Shown here piece by piece: positions 1 to 7,938 of a DNA stretch of 64,000 nucleotides; position 1 is the stretch's first letter; every line of letters begins with the position of its first letter. This DNA is from Hymenobacter sp. 5317J-9 (GTDB lineage: Bacteria; Bacteroidota; Bacteroidia; Cytophagales; Hymenobacteraceae), in NCBI RefSeq assembly GCF_022921075.1, contig NZ_CP095050.1:4526001-4590000 (forward strand), given 5' to 3'. The translations under genes were made by a program, and so were the position numbers. Under the pieces are notes generated by a model. It worked only from the letters and a program-made list of their open reading frames with translations. It was not told the origin of the DNA and did not search any database.

Positions 1-1
1 G

Positions 2-709
2 GGCGTGGAACTGGTGCTGAGCGCCGAAACCCGCCGCGTGTCCCGCGCCGCCGACGGCCGCATCACCCTCACCGTGGACACCAAAGACGGCGAGCGGCGG
101 CTGCACGGCAGCCACCTGCTGGTGGCCGTGGGCCGCGAGCCCAACACCCGCGACCTTGGCCTGGAGCACACCAACATCACGCTGAACAAGAAAGGCTACA
201 TCGAAGTCAACGAGCACCTGCAAACCGGCACCCGCGGCGTGTACGCGCTGGGCGACGTGAAGGGCGGCCCGCAGTTCACCCACATCAGCTACGACGACTA
301 CCGCATCGTGCGCGATGCCCTGCTGCATTCCGGCAAGCGCACCACCGCGCACCGCCCCCTCCCCTACGTGGTGTTTACCGAACCGCAGTTGGGCCGCATC
401 GGCCTCTCGAAAAACCAAGCCAAGGAACAGGGCATTGCCTACCGCGTGAGCCGGCTGCCGGCCCGCACCATCGGCCGGGCCCAGCAAACGGGCGAAACCG
501 ATGGCTTTGTGGAAGTGCTGGTGGGCGACGACGACCGCCTGCTCGGCGCGGCCGTGTTCTGCGAGCAGGGCGGCGAAATCATGACCATGTTCCAGCTGGC
601 CATGGCTGGCAGCCTGCGCTATCAGGAGCTGCAGAACATGATTCTGGCCCACCCCACTTGGGCGGAAGTGCTGAACAATGCTTTTCAGCGGCTGAAGCCG
701 GGGGAATAG
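2..709 (+). CDS. Pyridine nucleotide-disulfide oxidoreductase, C-terminal part (5' truncated by window)
   Basis: The reading frame is open from base 2, so the gene starts before the window; about 235 residues are visible. They cover the end of the NAD(P)-binding domain (GREPNT), the second FAD-contacting motif (YALGDV) and the whole C-terminal dimerisation domain, ending with HPTWAE. That is the His-x-x-x-x-Glu arrangement found in dihydrolipoamide dehydrogenase, glutathione reductase and mercuric reductase. The redox-active CxxxxC pair would lie upstream and cannot be seen, so the substrate cannot be assigned. A mercuric-reductase-like or dihydrolipoyl-dehydrogenase-like flavoprotein is most likely. 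A palindromic repeat begins one base after the stop codon and may act as the transcript end. Confidence 0.85.
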   Translation, partial: GVELVLSAETRRVSRAADGRITLTVDTKDGERRLHGSHLLVAVGREPNTRDLGLEHTNITLNKKGYIEVNEHLQTGTRGVYALGDVKGGPQFTHISYDDYRIVRDALLHSGKRTTAHRPLPYVVFTEPQLGRIGLSKNQAKEQGIAYRVSRLPARTIGRAQQTGETDGFVEVLVGDDDRLLGAAVFCEQGGEIMTMFQLAMAGSLRYQELQNMILAHPTWAEVLNNAFQRLKPGE

Positions 710-710
710 C

Positions 711-809
711 GTCATGCTGAGCGCAGTCGAAGCATCTCGCTTGTGGTAGTAATCCAACCGAAAGGGTTTACTGCTCCACGCCAGATGCTTCGACTGCGCT
801 CAGCATGAC
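711..809. repeat. Dispersed palindromic element, copy A
   Basis: Two perfect 27-base arms (711-737 and 783-809) flank a 45-base loop. The arm core is GTCATGCTGAGCGCAGTCGA. The same element recurs at 10098-10191, 34342-34441 and 51327-51422. It sits between the convergent ends of two genes, so its hairpin could help end both transcripts. It has no U-tract. Confidence 0.9.
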
Positions 810-829
810 CGTTCAGTACCCCAGTCCAA

Positions 830-1198
830 TCAGGCGAGCTGCTTTTCCTCCAAAAACTCGCGCACCGAGGCCGAGTCGTTCAGCACCTTCAGCGCCACGA
901 GGTGCAGCAGGGTGGTCAGGCTGTAGCCCAACCAAGGGCTCCCCCATTTCCAGGCGGTGAACAGTATCAGAGCGCCGAACAGAAACTGGAGCCCGTTGAC
1001 AAACAGGGCAAGGCTGCGCGCATGCTTCCACCGCCCGAACAGCAGTAGAATCACCAGCACATCCAGGGACTGCCCGTGGCCGACGTTGCCGGTTTCACTC
1101 ACAAACCACAGCTTGTAGTGCGCCGGCAGCCAAGAGCTGAGCAGCATGCAGATGGATACCAGAATCAATAGGCGAAAACCTTTGCTGTTGATGGGCAT
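830..1198 (-). CDS. Small integral membrane protein, unknown function
   Basis: This is a 122-residue hydrophobic protein if the ATG at 1198 is used (N-terminus MPINSKGFRL). A longer frame exists upstream, but its extra N-terminus is compositionally odd and I reject it. Hydrophobic stretches near residues 7-24, 43-55, 60-80 and 86-105 suggest three or four membrane helices, with a charged C-terminal tail (REFLEEKQLA). I recognise no family motif. It is transcribed towards the palindrome at 711-809 and diverges from the gene at 1590, with the 41-bp tandem repeat between them. Confidence 0.55.
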   Translation of the reverse strand: MPINSKGFRLLILVSICMLLSSWLPAHYKLWFVSETGNVGHGQSLDVLVILLLFGRWKHARSLALFVNGLQFLFGALILFTAWKWGSPWLGYSLTTLLHLVALKVLNDSASVREFLEEKQLA

Positions 1199-1300
1199 GG
1201 CGGCGTGGGCCAGTGGGTGGGCGGATTGGGACACGAAGTAAAGGGATTGGGTGAAAAAGGCAATGCCCCGCCAAGGACAGCCGATGGCCCCGGCGGGGCA

Positions 1301-1517
1301 TCCAACGCTTCCGCAAGCCATTCAATGGCTCCGGAAAGGCGTCCAATGATTCCGCAAGTCATTCAACGCCTCCGCAAACCGTTCCAACGGTTCCGCAAGC
1401 CGGTCAACGGCCCCGCATACGCTGCCAACGCGTCCGCAAACCCGTCAACGCATCCGGAAAGACTTCCAACGGCTCCGGAAATGCTGTCAACGCATCCGAA
1501 GAGGCATCCAACGCTTC
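1301..1517. repeat. 41-bp tandem repeat (about 5.2 copies) built of alternating 20- and 21-bp half units
   Basis: Copies begin at 1301, 1342, 1383, 1424, 1465 and (partial) 1507. Each 41-bp unit contains two diverged half units: a 20-mer of the form yCCAACGsnTCCGCAAgyc and a 21-mer of the form ktCAACGcmTCCGgAAAg. The CAA triplets occur at 1303, 1323, 1344, 1364, 1385, 1405, 1426, 1446, 1467, 1488 and 1509, a mean spacing of about 20.6 bp. The period is not a multiple of three, so selection as protein-coding repeat is unlikely. It lies in the divergent gap between the genes starting at 1198 (-) and 1590 (+). Confidence 0.85.
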
Positions 1518-1589
1518 TTACGGTCTGGCATATTGGCAAAAAAACGTACTATTACGGTGCACATTCTCAACCCTTTTTCTACAACACGC

Positions 1590-2315
1590 ATGGATGACCT
1601 ACAGCTACCCTTTGCCTTCCGCATCAACGAGCTACTGCCCATAGCCCGCCTGCTGCGCGCCAGCTACCAGCGCGACCGCGCCGACTTTGTGGACCTGCTG
1701 CCCGAGGACTACAAGCCCAAGTTCCTGGCCGACTACGACGCGGCCGTGCTGGCCGTGGAAAAAGCTACGCGCAGCAGCGTAGCCGTGGCCCGACGGCAGA
1801 ACATTACCGAGCGCATCGACGCGCTGCTGGCGGCGCTGCCGCAGCTGCTCAACCGCCTCGAAGCGCGGGTGCGGCGGGCCGAGGGCCTGACGGTGCCGGC
1901 CAAGAAGTTCGGCATCGAGCCGGCCCGGCGCGACCGCAACAACCACGAGCACGAGGGTCTGGCCGATTCGCTGAAAACCCTGCTCCAGAACATCGAGGCC
2001 AACAAAGCGGCCCTGCTGGCCAAGGGCCAGACGCAGGCCGAAATCGACCAGTTGCAGGAACTCTACGACGACCTGGTGGCCGACAGCACCGCCCAGGGCA
2101 GCAGCCTGAGCGACCAGCGCCTGCTCACAGCCGACAACGTGCAGGTGTTCCGCGCCCTCTACAAGCCAATGAAACAACTGATGGACGACGGCAAAAGCCT
2201 CTACAAAACCAGTGACAAAGCCAAGCTCAAGGACTACACCCTGCGCAACGTGCGCCAGCAGGTGCGCAAGGAGAAAGGCGGCGACGCGCCGACGGGTAGC
2301 CCGCAACCGGGCTAG
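1590..2315 (+). CDS. Uncharacterised helical protein
   Basis: The protein has 241 residues from the ATG at 1590 (MDDLQLPFAF). A start at 1533 is possible, but it would add a peptide that reads through the upstream spacer. The protein has no signal peptide or membrane segment. It is almost entirely predicted helix with many Leu/Ala/Glu/Arg heptad-like stretches, for example LLAALPQLLNRLEARVRRAE around residue 85, and ends in a basic then Gly/Pro-rich tail. It resembles the four-helix-bundle hypothetical proteins common in Bacteroidota, but I assign no function. A strong terminator follows directly. The upstream region is the 41-bp tandem repeat, which may carry its control sites. Confidence 0.7.
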   Translation: MDDLQLPFAFRINELLPIARLLRASYQRDRADFVDLLPEDYKPKFLADYDAAVLAVEKATRSSVAVARRQNITERIDALLAALPQLLNRLEARVRRAEGLTVPAKKFGIEPARRDRNNHEHEGLADSLKTLLQNIEANKAALLAKGQTQAEIDQLQELYDDLVADSTAQGSSLSDQRLLTADNVQVFRALYKPMKQLMDDGKSLYKTSDKAKLKDYTLRNVRQQVRKEKGGDAPTGSPQPG

Positions 2316-2333
2316 GCTTTTGGATTATGCATG

Positions 2334-2369
2334 AAAAAGGGCACCCGCTTGGCGTGGGTGCCCTTTTTT
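2334..2369 (+). terminator. Rho-independent terminator after the gene at 1590
   Basis: The stem AAAAAGGGCACCC / GGGTGCCCTTTTT has a 9-base loop and is followed by T6. It faces the convergent end of the HEPN gene and could serve both strands. Confidence 0.85.
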
Positions 2370-2406
2370 GTGTGCCTTTGGAAGAACCGGCGCGAGTTAT
2401 GTTGTG

Positions 2407-3198
2407 CTAAACTCGCGCCAGTTGGGACGTCAGAGGGGGCAGGACTTGGTATTTAAACATCATTGAGTCATCTGTCCCATCAATACTCGCGTGAAACTCT
2501 CGCTTACTTCTTATTACGATAAGAATACTGGTATCAAGACTTACATATCTATTTGTGAGTTCTAACTGAAGATTAGAACTATCCTGCCAGTCTTTTCCCC
2601 AAATAATATATTCTAATCTCTCGCCTTGAGGGTCTGTTGCAGACACTATGAATTCGAGGATATCACCTACTCTGAGAACAGTTTTTGTACGAACCACTGC
2701 TGATTCACCTATTTTCCAGCTGTTTCCATAATTATCATGAACACTCTCTAATCTCGGGAAATAACTTTCTCCTGTCTCTTCCATACTTCTAAATTTTGTA
2801 ATCCGGTTACGAATTTCCCCAGCAATTCCTATAGCGAGGTGTTTTTGATAACTTAGTAATTCTCGTCCATGAGCATTTGAATTTCTGCAATTTTCTAAAA
2901 TACCTAAGAACACGTCGAGTTCTTTTTTCTCACCGAAAGCGGATTTAAACAACTCCCAATTCTTCCCAAGAATATTTCCCAAATCATAGAAATCGGAATA
3001 GTATATAATTCGAGGGTCACATGTAGAATAACGTTGTTTCTTTTTCTCCACTTCAAGCTTCTCTCCCCATTTTTTAATTCTGTCTTCTGGAAGGCCGCAT
3101 TTGGTCACCCATTCCTGGCCGAATTTATTTTCGAGCACAGCTGAGATATAATCTCTCAAAACGTTCTCTACATCTTGTAGTGCTTGCTTTTCATTCAT
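2407..3198 (-). CDS. HEPN-domain protein (Swt1-like HEPN) with C-terminal beta-rich domain; candidate RNase
   Basis: This 263-residue soluble protein is visibly AT-rich compared with its GC-rich neighbours. Residues 1-125 are helical and carry RNSNAH at 105-110, an R-x4-H motif typical of HEPN ribonucleases. The preceding helices (for example DVENVLRDYISAVL) and the Lys/Glu-rich region fit the Swt1-type HEPN group. Residues from about 150 to the end look beta-rich (VVRTKTVLRVGDILEFIVSA). HEPN RNases cut tRNA or other RNA in abortive-infection, toxin-antitoxin and CRISPR-associated settings. No nucleotidyltransferase antitoxin or other defence gene is adjacent. Terminators isolate it on both sides, and its composition suggests horizontal transfer. 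The family call is good; the biological role is inference. Confidence 0.72.
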   Translation of the reverse strand: MNEKQALQDVENVLRDYISAVLENKFGQEWVTKCGLPEDRIKKWGEKLEVEKKKQRYSTCDPRIIYYSDFYDLGNILGKNWELFKSAFGEKKELDVFLGILENCRNSNAHGRELLSYQKHLAIGIAGEIRNRITKFRSMEETGESYFPRLESVHDNYGNSWKIGESAVVRTKTVLRVGDILEFIVSATDPQGERLEYIIWGKDWQDSSNLQLELTNRYVSLDTSILIVIRSKREFHASIDGTDDSMMFKYQVLPPLTSQLARV

Positions 3199-3213
3199 GG
3201 ATTTGACAAATTA

Positions 3214-3249
3214 AAACCCCCGCGCCAGCCAAAGCCGACGCGGGGGTTT
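3214..3249 (-). terminator. Rho-independent terminator of icd
   Basis: On the minus strand the stem AAACCCCCGCG / CGCGGGGGTTT is followed by TTAA. It separates icd from the HEPN gene, which must therefore have its own promoter in or just after this hairpin. Confidence 0.8.
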
Positions 3250-3278
3250 CTAATGGTGCTTAGGCTGAAGCCAAGCTA

Positions 3279-4544
3279 CTACATATTCTTGATAATCTCC
3301 TGGGCGAATTCGCTAGTTTTCAACAGCGTGGCGCCTTCCATCTGGCGTTCGAAGTCGTAGGTGACGCGCTTACTGGCGATGGCGGCTTCGAGGCCTTTGT
3401 TAATGAGGGCAGCGGCTTCTTTCCAGCCCATGTACTCCAACATCATCACGCCGGAGAGGATGACCGAGCCGGGGTTCACCTTGTCCTGGTTGGCGTATTT
3501 GGGGGCCGTGCCGTGGGTGGCTTCGAAGATGGCGTGGCCGGTGAGGTAGTTGATGTTGGCGCCTGGCGCGATGCCGATGCCGCCCACGATGGCGGCCAGG
3601 GCGTCGGAGATGTAGTCGCCGTTCAGGTTCAGCGTGGCCACCACCGAGTACTCGGCGGGGCGCAGCAGAATCTGCTGCAGGAAAGCATCGGCGATGCTGT
3701 CCTTGATGATGAGCTTGCCTTGCTCCTGGGCTTGCTTTTGCAGCGCGTCGGCCACCTGCACGCCCTGCTTGGCCACGATTTTATCGTACTGGGCCCAAGT
3801 AAACACCTTGGCGCCGAATTCCTTCTCGGCCAGCTCGTAGCCCCAGGTCTTGAAGGCGCCCTCGGTGAACTTCATGATGTTGCCCTTGTGCACCAGCGTC
3901 ACGCTGGGCAGCTTGTTGTCGAGGGCGTACTTGATGGCGGCGCGCACGAGGCGCTCGGTGCCTTCCTTGCTCACCGGCTTGATGCCGAACGAGGACGTTT
4001 CGGGGAAACGGATTTTCTTCACGCCCATCTCGTCCACCAGGAATTCCAGCATTTTCTGGGCCTGGGGCGTGCCGTTCATGTACTCGATGCCGGCGTAGAT
4101 GTCCTCGGTGTTTTCGCGGAAGATGACCATGTCGGTCAGCTCCGGGTGGCGCACCGGGGAGGGCACGCCGTCGTAGTAGCGCACGGGGCGCACGCAGGCA
4201 TACAGGTCGAGCTCCTGGCGCAGGGCCACATTCAGCGAGCGGATGCCGCCGCCCACGGGCGTGGTCAGCGGGCCTTTGATGCCCACGAGGTAGTCGCGGA
4301 AAGCGTCGAGGGTTTCGTTGGGCAGCCAGTTGTTGGTGGCTTTGTAGGCTTTCTCACCGGCCAGCACTTCTTTCCACACCAGCTGCTTTTTGCCGCCGTA
4401 GGCTTTTTCCACTGCGGCGTCGAACACCAGCTTGGAGGCGCGCCAGATGTCCGGACCCGTACCGTCGCCCTCAATAAAGGGAATGGTGGGTTTGTCCGGG
4501 ACCGTCAGCTTGCCGTTTTTAATGGTGATTTTTTGCTCTGCCAT
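3279..4544 (-). CDS. icd: NADP-dependent isocitrate dehydrogenase
   Basis: The enzyme decarboxylates isocitrate to 2-oxoglutarate in the TCA cycle and makes NADPH. Its 421 residues match the length of the E. coli-type homodimeric enzyme (416). Substrate-binding residues are visible in [18 protein letters not shown] (S103, N105, R109) and at R119. [10 protein letters not shown] (R143, Y150) follows. The Mg2+/NADP part contains [20 protein letters not shown] and [17 protein letters not shown], with the Lys and Tyr typical of NADP specificity. Ser103 corresponds to the serine phosphorylated in E. coli, but no AceK is visible here. The 5' leader carries an array of TGACAAC-type heptamers (4556-4583). 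Confidence 0.97.
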   Translation of the reverse strand: MAEQKITIKNGKLTVPDKPTIPFIEGDGTGPDIWRASKLVFDAAVEKAYGGKKQLVWKEVLAGEKAYKATNNWLPNETLDAFRDYLVGIKGPLTTPVGGGIRSLNVALRQELDLYACVRPVRYYDGVPSPVRHPELTDMVIFRENTEDIYAGIEYMNGTPQAQKMLEFLVDEMGVKKIRFPETSSFGIKPVSKEGTERLVRAAIKYALDNKLPSVTLVHKGNIMKFTEGAFKTWGYELAEKEFGAKVFTWAQYDKIVAKQGVQVADALQKQAQEQGKLIIKDSIADAFLQQILLRPAEYSVVATLNLNGDYISDALAAIVGGIGIAPGANINYLTGHAIFEATHGTAPKYANQDKVNPGSVILSGVMMLEYMGWKEAAALINKGLEAAIASKRVTYDFERQMEGATLLKTSEFAQEIIKNM

Positions 4545-4555
4545 GTGGGTAATTT

Positions 4556-4670
4556 GTTGTCAGTTGTTAGTTGTCCGTCGTCAGGGTTTTGGTGGTAGAA
4601 GTCGTCAATTGCCGGGCGGTGGCGGCCCCGTGGCTATCAGCCTGACAACTGACAACCAACAACTGACAAC
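4556..4670. repeat. Inverted pair of TGACAAC heptamer arrays upstream of icd
   Basis: Right array, plus strand, 4643-4670: TGACAAC, TGACAAC, CAACAAC, TGACAAC. Left array, minus strand, 4556-4583: TGACGAC, GGACAAC, TAACAAC, TGACAAC. The two arrays are inverted copies over about 32 bases with five mismatches, so the gap between the M16 gene and icd can fold into a long hairpin. A third array lies in front of pheT (43790-43817). Confidence 0.85.
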
Positions 4671-4676
4671 TGGGTA

Positions 4677-7655
4677 TTAGTAGCCGAAAATCTCTTTCAG
4701 CGTGAGCTGCTGCACCTGGCCATACTTGGCCAGCTCCTTAAAGTTTAGTCGGTCTTTGGAGCCAATAACAAGAATAACTTGGTTTTGTCCCTTAATCTTG
4801 GCTTGCTGAAATTTCTTCAGCTCGTCGAAAGTCATCTTTTGGGTGCTGGCGTATACGTCGCGGCGGATGTCATAATCCAGTCCCAGGCGCTTGGCCCGTT
4901 CGTAGCTCATCAGGATGTTGCCCTTGGTGATGCGCTCGGTGCTGATGCTGTTGCGGATGGCGTTTTTGGCGATTTCCAGGTTGGCATCGGCCACGGGCAT
5001 GTCGGTTAGCAACGCCTCCATGCCGGCCATGGCCTCGGGTAGCTTGTCGCTCTGGGTGCCGATGTAGCTCAGGTTGTAGTTGGAACGGCCCAGCTTGTCG
5101 GCGTTCGAGTAGCCGGAGTAGGCCGAGTAGGCCAGCGCCTTGCTCTCGCGCAAATCCTGAAACACGATGCTGCCCATGCCGCCGCCGAAATACTCGTTAT
5201 AAAGCGCCACCGTGGGGGCCAGGTCCTTGCTATACAGGTCGCCCTTGGTCAGGAACAGGATTTCGGCCTGCACCATGTTGTAGTCCACCCAATAGACCTT
5301 TTTGTCCTTCAGCGGCTGCTCGGCGAAGTCTTTAGCAGCCGGTGCGGGCGTCAGCTTGGCGGGCGTGCGGTGGTCGGCTTTTAGCACGGCCACGGTAGCG
5401 TCTTGGGCACGCGGGCCATAGTACAGCACCCGATGCTGATACGTCGGCAGCTTCTTAATCAGAGCGGTAAGTTGCTCCGGCTTCAGCGCCTTCAGCTCTT
5501 TCTCGCTCAAGATGTTGGTGAAGGGGTTTTTCGGGCCGTACTTCACGTAGTTCACCATCGCCTGATTCAGAATCACGCGCTTTTCGAGCTTGGCGTCCTG
5601 GCGCTGCTTGAGCACGCCGGCCACCATATTTTTCAGGGCGGCAGCATCGGGCTTGGGCGCGTTCAGCAGTTGCTCAAATAACCGGAGTGCTGGCTCCAGA
5701 TTGGCGTCGAGGCCGTTGAGTGTGACGAAGGTGCGGTCGGCCCCGCTGTTCACGCTGAACGAGCAGCCCAGCTTGTAGAACTCCTGCTGCAGCTGCGCGG
5801 CCGAGTACTGGCCCGCGCCGAGGTATTGCAGGTAGTCGGCGGCCAAGCCCCAGCGCGGGTCCTGGTTGTTGCCCAGGTCGAACACATAATACAGATTGAA
5901 CAGGCCATTTTCGGCGTTGTGCGTGTAGTACAGCGGCAGGCCGGGCTTGATTTCGGTTTCCTGGATGTCCTTTTTGTAATCCACAAACACCGGCTGCAGC
6001 TCCGTGCTGGGCATGGCCGTGAGTTGCTTGTAGTAAGCCGAGGCCGCGTCGCGGTTGGCCGGCACGGGCGTGATGGCGGGCTTCACCACCTTCACCTTGT
6101 TTGGGTCGGTGCCGGTGCGCTTGAACACGGTCACGTAGTTCTGGCCGTAATGGTCGTTGGCAAATTTCACGATTTCGGCCTTCGTGATTTTGCCGAAATC
6201 GTCCTGCTGCTGCAGGTAGTCCTTCCAGTCGATGCGCTCGATAAAGGCCTCGTACATGGCGCTGGCGCGGGCCTCGTTGCTTTCGTAGCTCTTGGTGCGC
6301 TCCAGCTTTTCGTTGTTGATAATGGCCGGAATCAGCCAATCAGGAAAGTTGCCGGCTTTCACCTTAGCCAGCTCGCCCAGCAGCAGCGCTTTCACGTCCT
6401 CCAGCTTCTGCCCCTGGCGCGGCGTGCCGTAAATGACGTGCGTGGAATAGTCGTCGTTCAGGTCCGTAAACGAGGCGGCTTGCAGCACCTTCTGCTGCTG
6501 GTTCAGGTCGAGGTCGATGAGGCCGGCCTGGCCGTTGGTCAGGATTTTATCCAACATGCGCAGCCGCACACCGTCTTTCGAGGCCTTGCCCGGCAGGCGG
6601 TAGCCCAGCATCACGTTCTCCGACTGCGGCCCCAGCACTTCCTTGGTGATGGGCGCCGTCATGGGCGCTTCTACTGGTGCATTGAAGGCCGGCACCGGCT
6701 TGCTCGGCATGGCGCCGAAATATTTATCAATCAGCCGAATGGTCTGGTCAAAATCTAGGTCACCACTTAGGCACAGCGCCACATTGTTGGGCACGTAGTA
6801 CTGGCCGAAATACTTTTTAATCTCCGTGATGGACGGGTTTTGCAGGTGCTCAATCGTGCCGATGGTCGTCTGCGTGCCGTAGGGGTGCGTGGGATAGAGC
6901 GCGCCATTCAGCGCCTCAAACTCTTTGTTGAAGTCTGAGTCCAGCCCGCGGTTCTTCTCCTCGTACACGGCCTCCAATTCGGTATGGAACAGGCGCGGCA
7001 CCATTTCGCGCAGGCGCTCGGCCTGGATGGCGGCCCACTTCTCCAGCTGGTTGCTGGGAATGTCTTCCTGATACACCGTTTCCTCGTTCGAGGTATGGGC
7101 GTTGGAGCCCTTCGCGCCGATGGCTCCCATTACCTTGTCGTACTCGTTCGGCACGGCGTACTTAGCCGCTACGCCCGAAATCGAGTCAATCTGGTGGTAG
7201 GTGCGCTTGCGGGCGGCGGGGTCGTTGCGCTGGCCGCGGTATACTTCGTACAGCGCTTCAATCTTGTCGAGCTCTACTTTTTCCTTGGCCCAATCCTGCG
7301 TGCCCAGTTGCGAAGTGCCCTTGAACACCATGTGCTCGAGGTAGTGCGCGAGGCCGGTGGCGGTAGCGGGGTCGTTCTTGGAGCCGGCGCGCACGGCCAG
7401 GTAGGTCTGGATGCGCGGGGCATCCTTGTAATCCGACAGGTAAACTGTCAACCCGTTGTCCAGGTGGTAGATGCGCACGCCCAGTGGGTCGCCGGGCACC
7501 GATTCGTAGCGGTATTCTTTGGGGGCGGCGGGAGCGGAAGCAGGCGCTACAGTGGGTGCAACTGTTGCAGTCGTAACTGGCTTGCTTGATTGGCACTGAG
7601 TGGCAAGTCCCAGCGCTGCCAGGGCCGGAAACAGCAGCAAAAAGTTGTTTTTCAC
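4677..7655 (-). CDS. Exported M16 family zinc metallopeptidase (two M16 modules)
   Basis: An insulinase/pitrilysin-type protease of 992 residues from the GTG at 7655. That start gives a compact signal peptide (VKNNFLLLFPALAALGLA) and lies 37 bases downstream of a near-perfect promoter. The longer frame would begin with TTG at 7721, inside the -33 box, so I reject it. Cys21 follows the hydrophobic segment and could be lipidated, although the -1 residue (Gln) is unusual. The inverted zinc motif HYLEH is at residues 104-108. The distal Glu is in the downstream LEAVYEEKNRG segment. A second M16 fold (from about residue 560) lacks the motif, as is usual in this family. Likely a periplasmic or surface peptidase. 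The gene at 46490 is a second M16 protease. Confidence 0.92.
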   Translation of the reverse strand: MKNNFLLLFPALAALGLATQCQSSKPVTTATVAPTVAPASAPAAPKEYRYESVPGDPLGVRIYHLDNGLTVYLSDYKDAPRIQTYLAVRAGSKNDPATATGLAHYLEHMVFKGTSQLGTQDWAKEKVELDKIEALYEVYRGQRNDPAARKRTYHQIDSISGVAAKYAVPNEYDKVMGAIGAKGSNAHTSNEETVYQEDIPSNQLEKWAAIQAERLREMVPRLFHTELEAVYEEKNRGLDSDFNKEFEALNGALYPTHPYGTQTTIGTIEHLQNPSITEIKKYFGQYYVPNNVALCLSGDLDFDQTIRLIDKYFGAMPSKPVPAFNAPVEAPMTAPITKEVLGPQSENVMLGYRLPGKASKDGVRLRMLDKILTNGQAGLIDLDLNQQQKVLQAASFTDLNDDYSTHVIYGTPRQGQKLEDVKALLLGELAKVKAGNFPDWLIPAIINNEKLERTKSYESNEARASAMYEAFIERIDWKDYLQQQDDFGKITKAEIVKFANDHYGQNYVTVFKRTGTDPNKVKVVKPAITPVPANRDAASAYYKQLTAMPSTELQPVFVDYKKDIQETEIKPGLPLYYTHNAENGLFNLYYVFDLGNNQDPRWGLAADYLQYLGAGQYSAAQLQQEFYKLGCSFSVNSGADRTFVTLNGLDANLEPALRLFEQLLNAPKPDAAALKNMVAGVLKQRQDAKLEKRVILNQAMVNYVKYGPKNPFTNILSEKELKALKPEQLTALIKKLPTYQHRVLYYGPRAQDATVAVLKADHRTPAKLTPAPAAKDFAEQPLKDKKVYWVDYNMVQAEILFLTKGDLYSKDLAPTVALYNEYFGGGMGSIVFQDLRESKALAYSAYSGYSNADKLGRSNYNLSYIGTQSDKLPEAMAGMEALLTDMPVADANLEIAKNAIRNSISTERITKGNILMSYERAKRLGLDYDIRRDVYASTQKMTFDELKKFQQAKIKGQNQVILVIGSKDRLNFKELAKYGQVQQLTLKEIFGY

Positions 7656-7691
7656 GAAAGGCGTAAGCGGGTAGCTGGGGGATTCAAAAAA

Positions 7692-7722
7692 CAAAGGTAG
7701 CTGGCTGATAGGGGAATACAAA
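7692..7722 (-). promoter_or_regulatory. Bacteroidota-type promoter for the M16 protease gene
   Basis: On the minus strand TTTG (7722-7719) is followed by a 19-base spacer and TACCTTTG (7699-7692), an exact match to the Bacteroidota consensus TTTG-N19-TAnnTTTG. Transcription would start near 7685, giving a leader of about 30 bases to the GTG at 7655. Confidence 0.78.
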
Positions 7723-7822
7723 ACGAATTTTCGTCTTATCTTGGCAGATTATTCCGCCCGGAACCAAGCAACGGTTCGCCCAGCGCATTTCTCCCCAAAC
7801 GTTTGCGGGATTTTCCTGAGCT

Positions 7823-7920
7823 GTAGAGACGCAACACATCGCATCTCGTCGTTGAACGGCTTGCATTGTGGCGGTGCCACGACGGCGCGGATGCTGAGAC
7901 GCGCAGTGTCGCGTCTCTAC
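7823..7920. repeat. Inverted repeat of the GTAGAGACGC type
   Basis: The arms GTAGAGACGCAACAC (7823-7837) and GTGTCGCGTCTCTAC (7906-7920) pair with one mismatch around a 68-base loop. The sequence differs from the GTCATGCTGAGCGCAG palindrome family. It lies between the dnaX stop and the M16 promoter. I see no second copy in this window. Confidence 0.7.
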
Positions 7921-7938
7921 TTCATCCTACCCTTTTCC

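Noticed and set aside
1205-1597. An open frame running through the 41-bp tandem repeat
   Set aside because: The repeat period (41 bp) changes frame from unit to unit, so the encoded peptide shows no protein repeat. The frame is open because the repeat lacks stop codons.
2407-3198. A HEPN-MNT toxin-antitoxin pair
   Set aside because: No nucleotidyltransferase (GSxxxG-D-x-D) gene is adjacent; the neighbours are icd and an unrelated helical protein, separated by terminators.
7721-7721. TTG start giving a 1014-residue M16 protease
   Set aside because: It lies within the -33 box of the consensus promoter, and the GTG at 7655 gives a normal signal peptide.
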